The notes beneath the pieces were generated by a model. The model had not been told where the DNA came from. It was given only the letters and a program-made list of their open reading frames with translations, and did not search any database. DNA of 6,144 nucleotides from Bacillota bacterium. Its GTDB lineage: Bacteria; Bacillota_E; Sulfobacillia; Sulfobacillales; Sulfobacillaceae. A program made the position numbers and the translations under genes. The DNA lies in the NCBI GenBank assembly GCA_021802225.1, contig JAKAAS010000125.1, positions 1-6,144 on the forward strand, written 5' to 3'. This document shows positions 5,781-6,144 of this stretch, in pieces; within the stretch, counting starts at the first letter, position 1, and every line of letters begins with the position of its first letter.

Positions 5781-6144
5781 ATGACTAAATCGCAGATCTC
5801 GCCCCGGGGCGAGAGTATTGTAAGTCTGCTGACGTCTGCCGGTCATCTCTCAGTGGGTGAAATCAGTCACACGTTGGGCGTCAGTACGCAAGCCATTCGT
5901 CGCGAACTCAAAGTGCTGGAAGAATTGGGTTTTTTGCTTCGAACTTACGGCGGGGCAACCATTCTTGATAGGAGTCATCCTACCGTTCTTCCGCAGTCCT
6001 CCGAAGATAGATCTTTAAGTGTGACCGCCCTGTCGCTAATTAATGCCGGGGATGTTATTGCCGTGGATTCCTCGGCATTTTCCATTTCTCTTGCACGGCA
6101 AATTCGGTTGCAAAAGCTACCCATCACTGTATTGACTTCAAGTC
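5781..6144 (+). CDS. DeoR-family transcriptional regulator, 3' end beyond the window
   Basis: An open frame of 121 codons reaches the window edge, about half of a typical 250-residue DeoR regulator. The N-terminal winged helix-turn-helix is clear: LSVGEISHTLGVSTQAIRREL (residues 23-43) followed by KVLEELGFLLRTYGGA (44-59), which is the DeoR family signature. The start of the sugar-phosphate sensing domain follows: NAGDVIAVDSSAF (88-100), then LARQI and ITVLTSS. The usual DSGTT effector loop reads DSSAF, and the common K-x-x-IA motif ahead of it is absent. The ATG at 5781 is preferred because AGGTGG lies 10 nt upstream. In-frame ATGs at 5751 and 5754 and a GTG at 5730 lack a ribosome site. It is divergent from the transporter operon and is most likely its local repressor, with an effector derived from the imported sugar (inference from family and position). 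Confidence 0.9.
   Translation, partial: MTKSQISPRGESIVSLLTSAGHLSVGEISHTLGVSTQAIRRELKVLEELGFLLRTYGGATILDRSHPTVLPQSSEDRSLSVTALSLINAGDVIAVDSSAFSISLARQIRLQKLPITVLTSS

Overview
The window holds one divergently arranged regulator/transport locus. From the right, a DeoR-family repressor gene begins at 5781 on the + strand and runs off the window. From about 5545 leftward, five genes lie head to tail on the - strand: an LsrB/RhaS-like sugar-binding lipoprotein, a two-domain sugar-type ABC ATPase, two RbsC-type permeases, and a PfkB-fold protein. Gaps and overlaps (27 nt gap, 1 nt overlap, 29 nt overlap, 8 nt overlap) indicate one polycistronic, translationally coupled transcript.

The host looks like a mesophilic-to-moderate-GC Gram-positive, most likely a Firmicute. 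The evidence is the lipoprotein signal on the binding protein (with no outer-membrane component), strong GGAGG-type ribosome sites, and the gene families present. An acidophile such as Sulfobacillus would fit the intermediate base composition, but that is only a guess. No RNA gene, insertion sequence, CRISPR array or phage gene is visible.

The transporter parts form a complete CUT2 (ribose/rhamnose/AI-2 type) importer: capture by the lipoprotein, passage through a permease pair, and energy from the fused ATPase. Gene order (binding protein, ATPase, permease, permease) matches the rhizobial rhaSTPQ order rather than lsrACDB. The binding protein is clearly LsrB-like in sequence, but by my alignment keeps only two of the six residues that bind autoinducer-2, so its ligand is probably another small sugar or deoxysugar.

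The last gene is the oddity. It has the length and general layout of a PfkB sugar kinase, but the DTxGAGD catalytic/anion-hole motif is replaced by VPLPFFE and the substrate Asn of the GGxGxN motif is Ala. It reads as an intact but probably non-catalytic kinase homologue. The regulator's usual DSGTT effector loop is also altered, to DSSAF. The 235-nt divergent intergenic region carries a recognisable promoter for each direction and five copies of GTGAT/ATCAC, several arranged as direct or inverted repeats over promoter elements. These are the likely operator sites.
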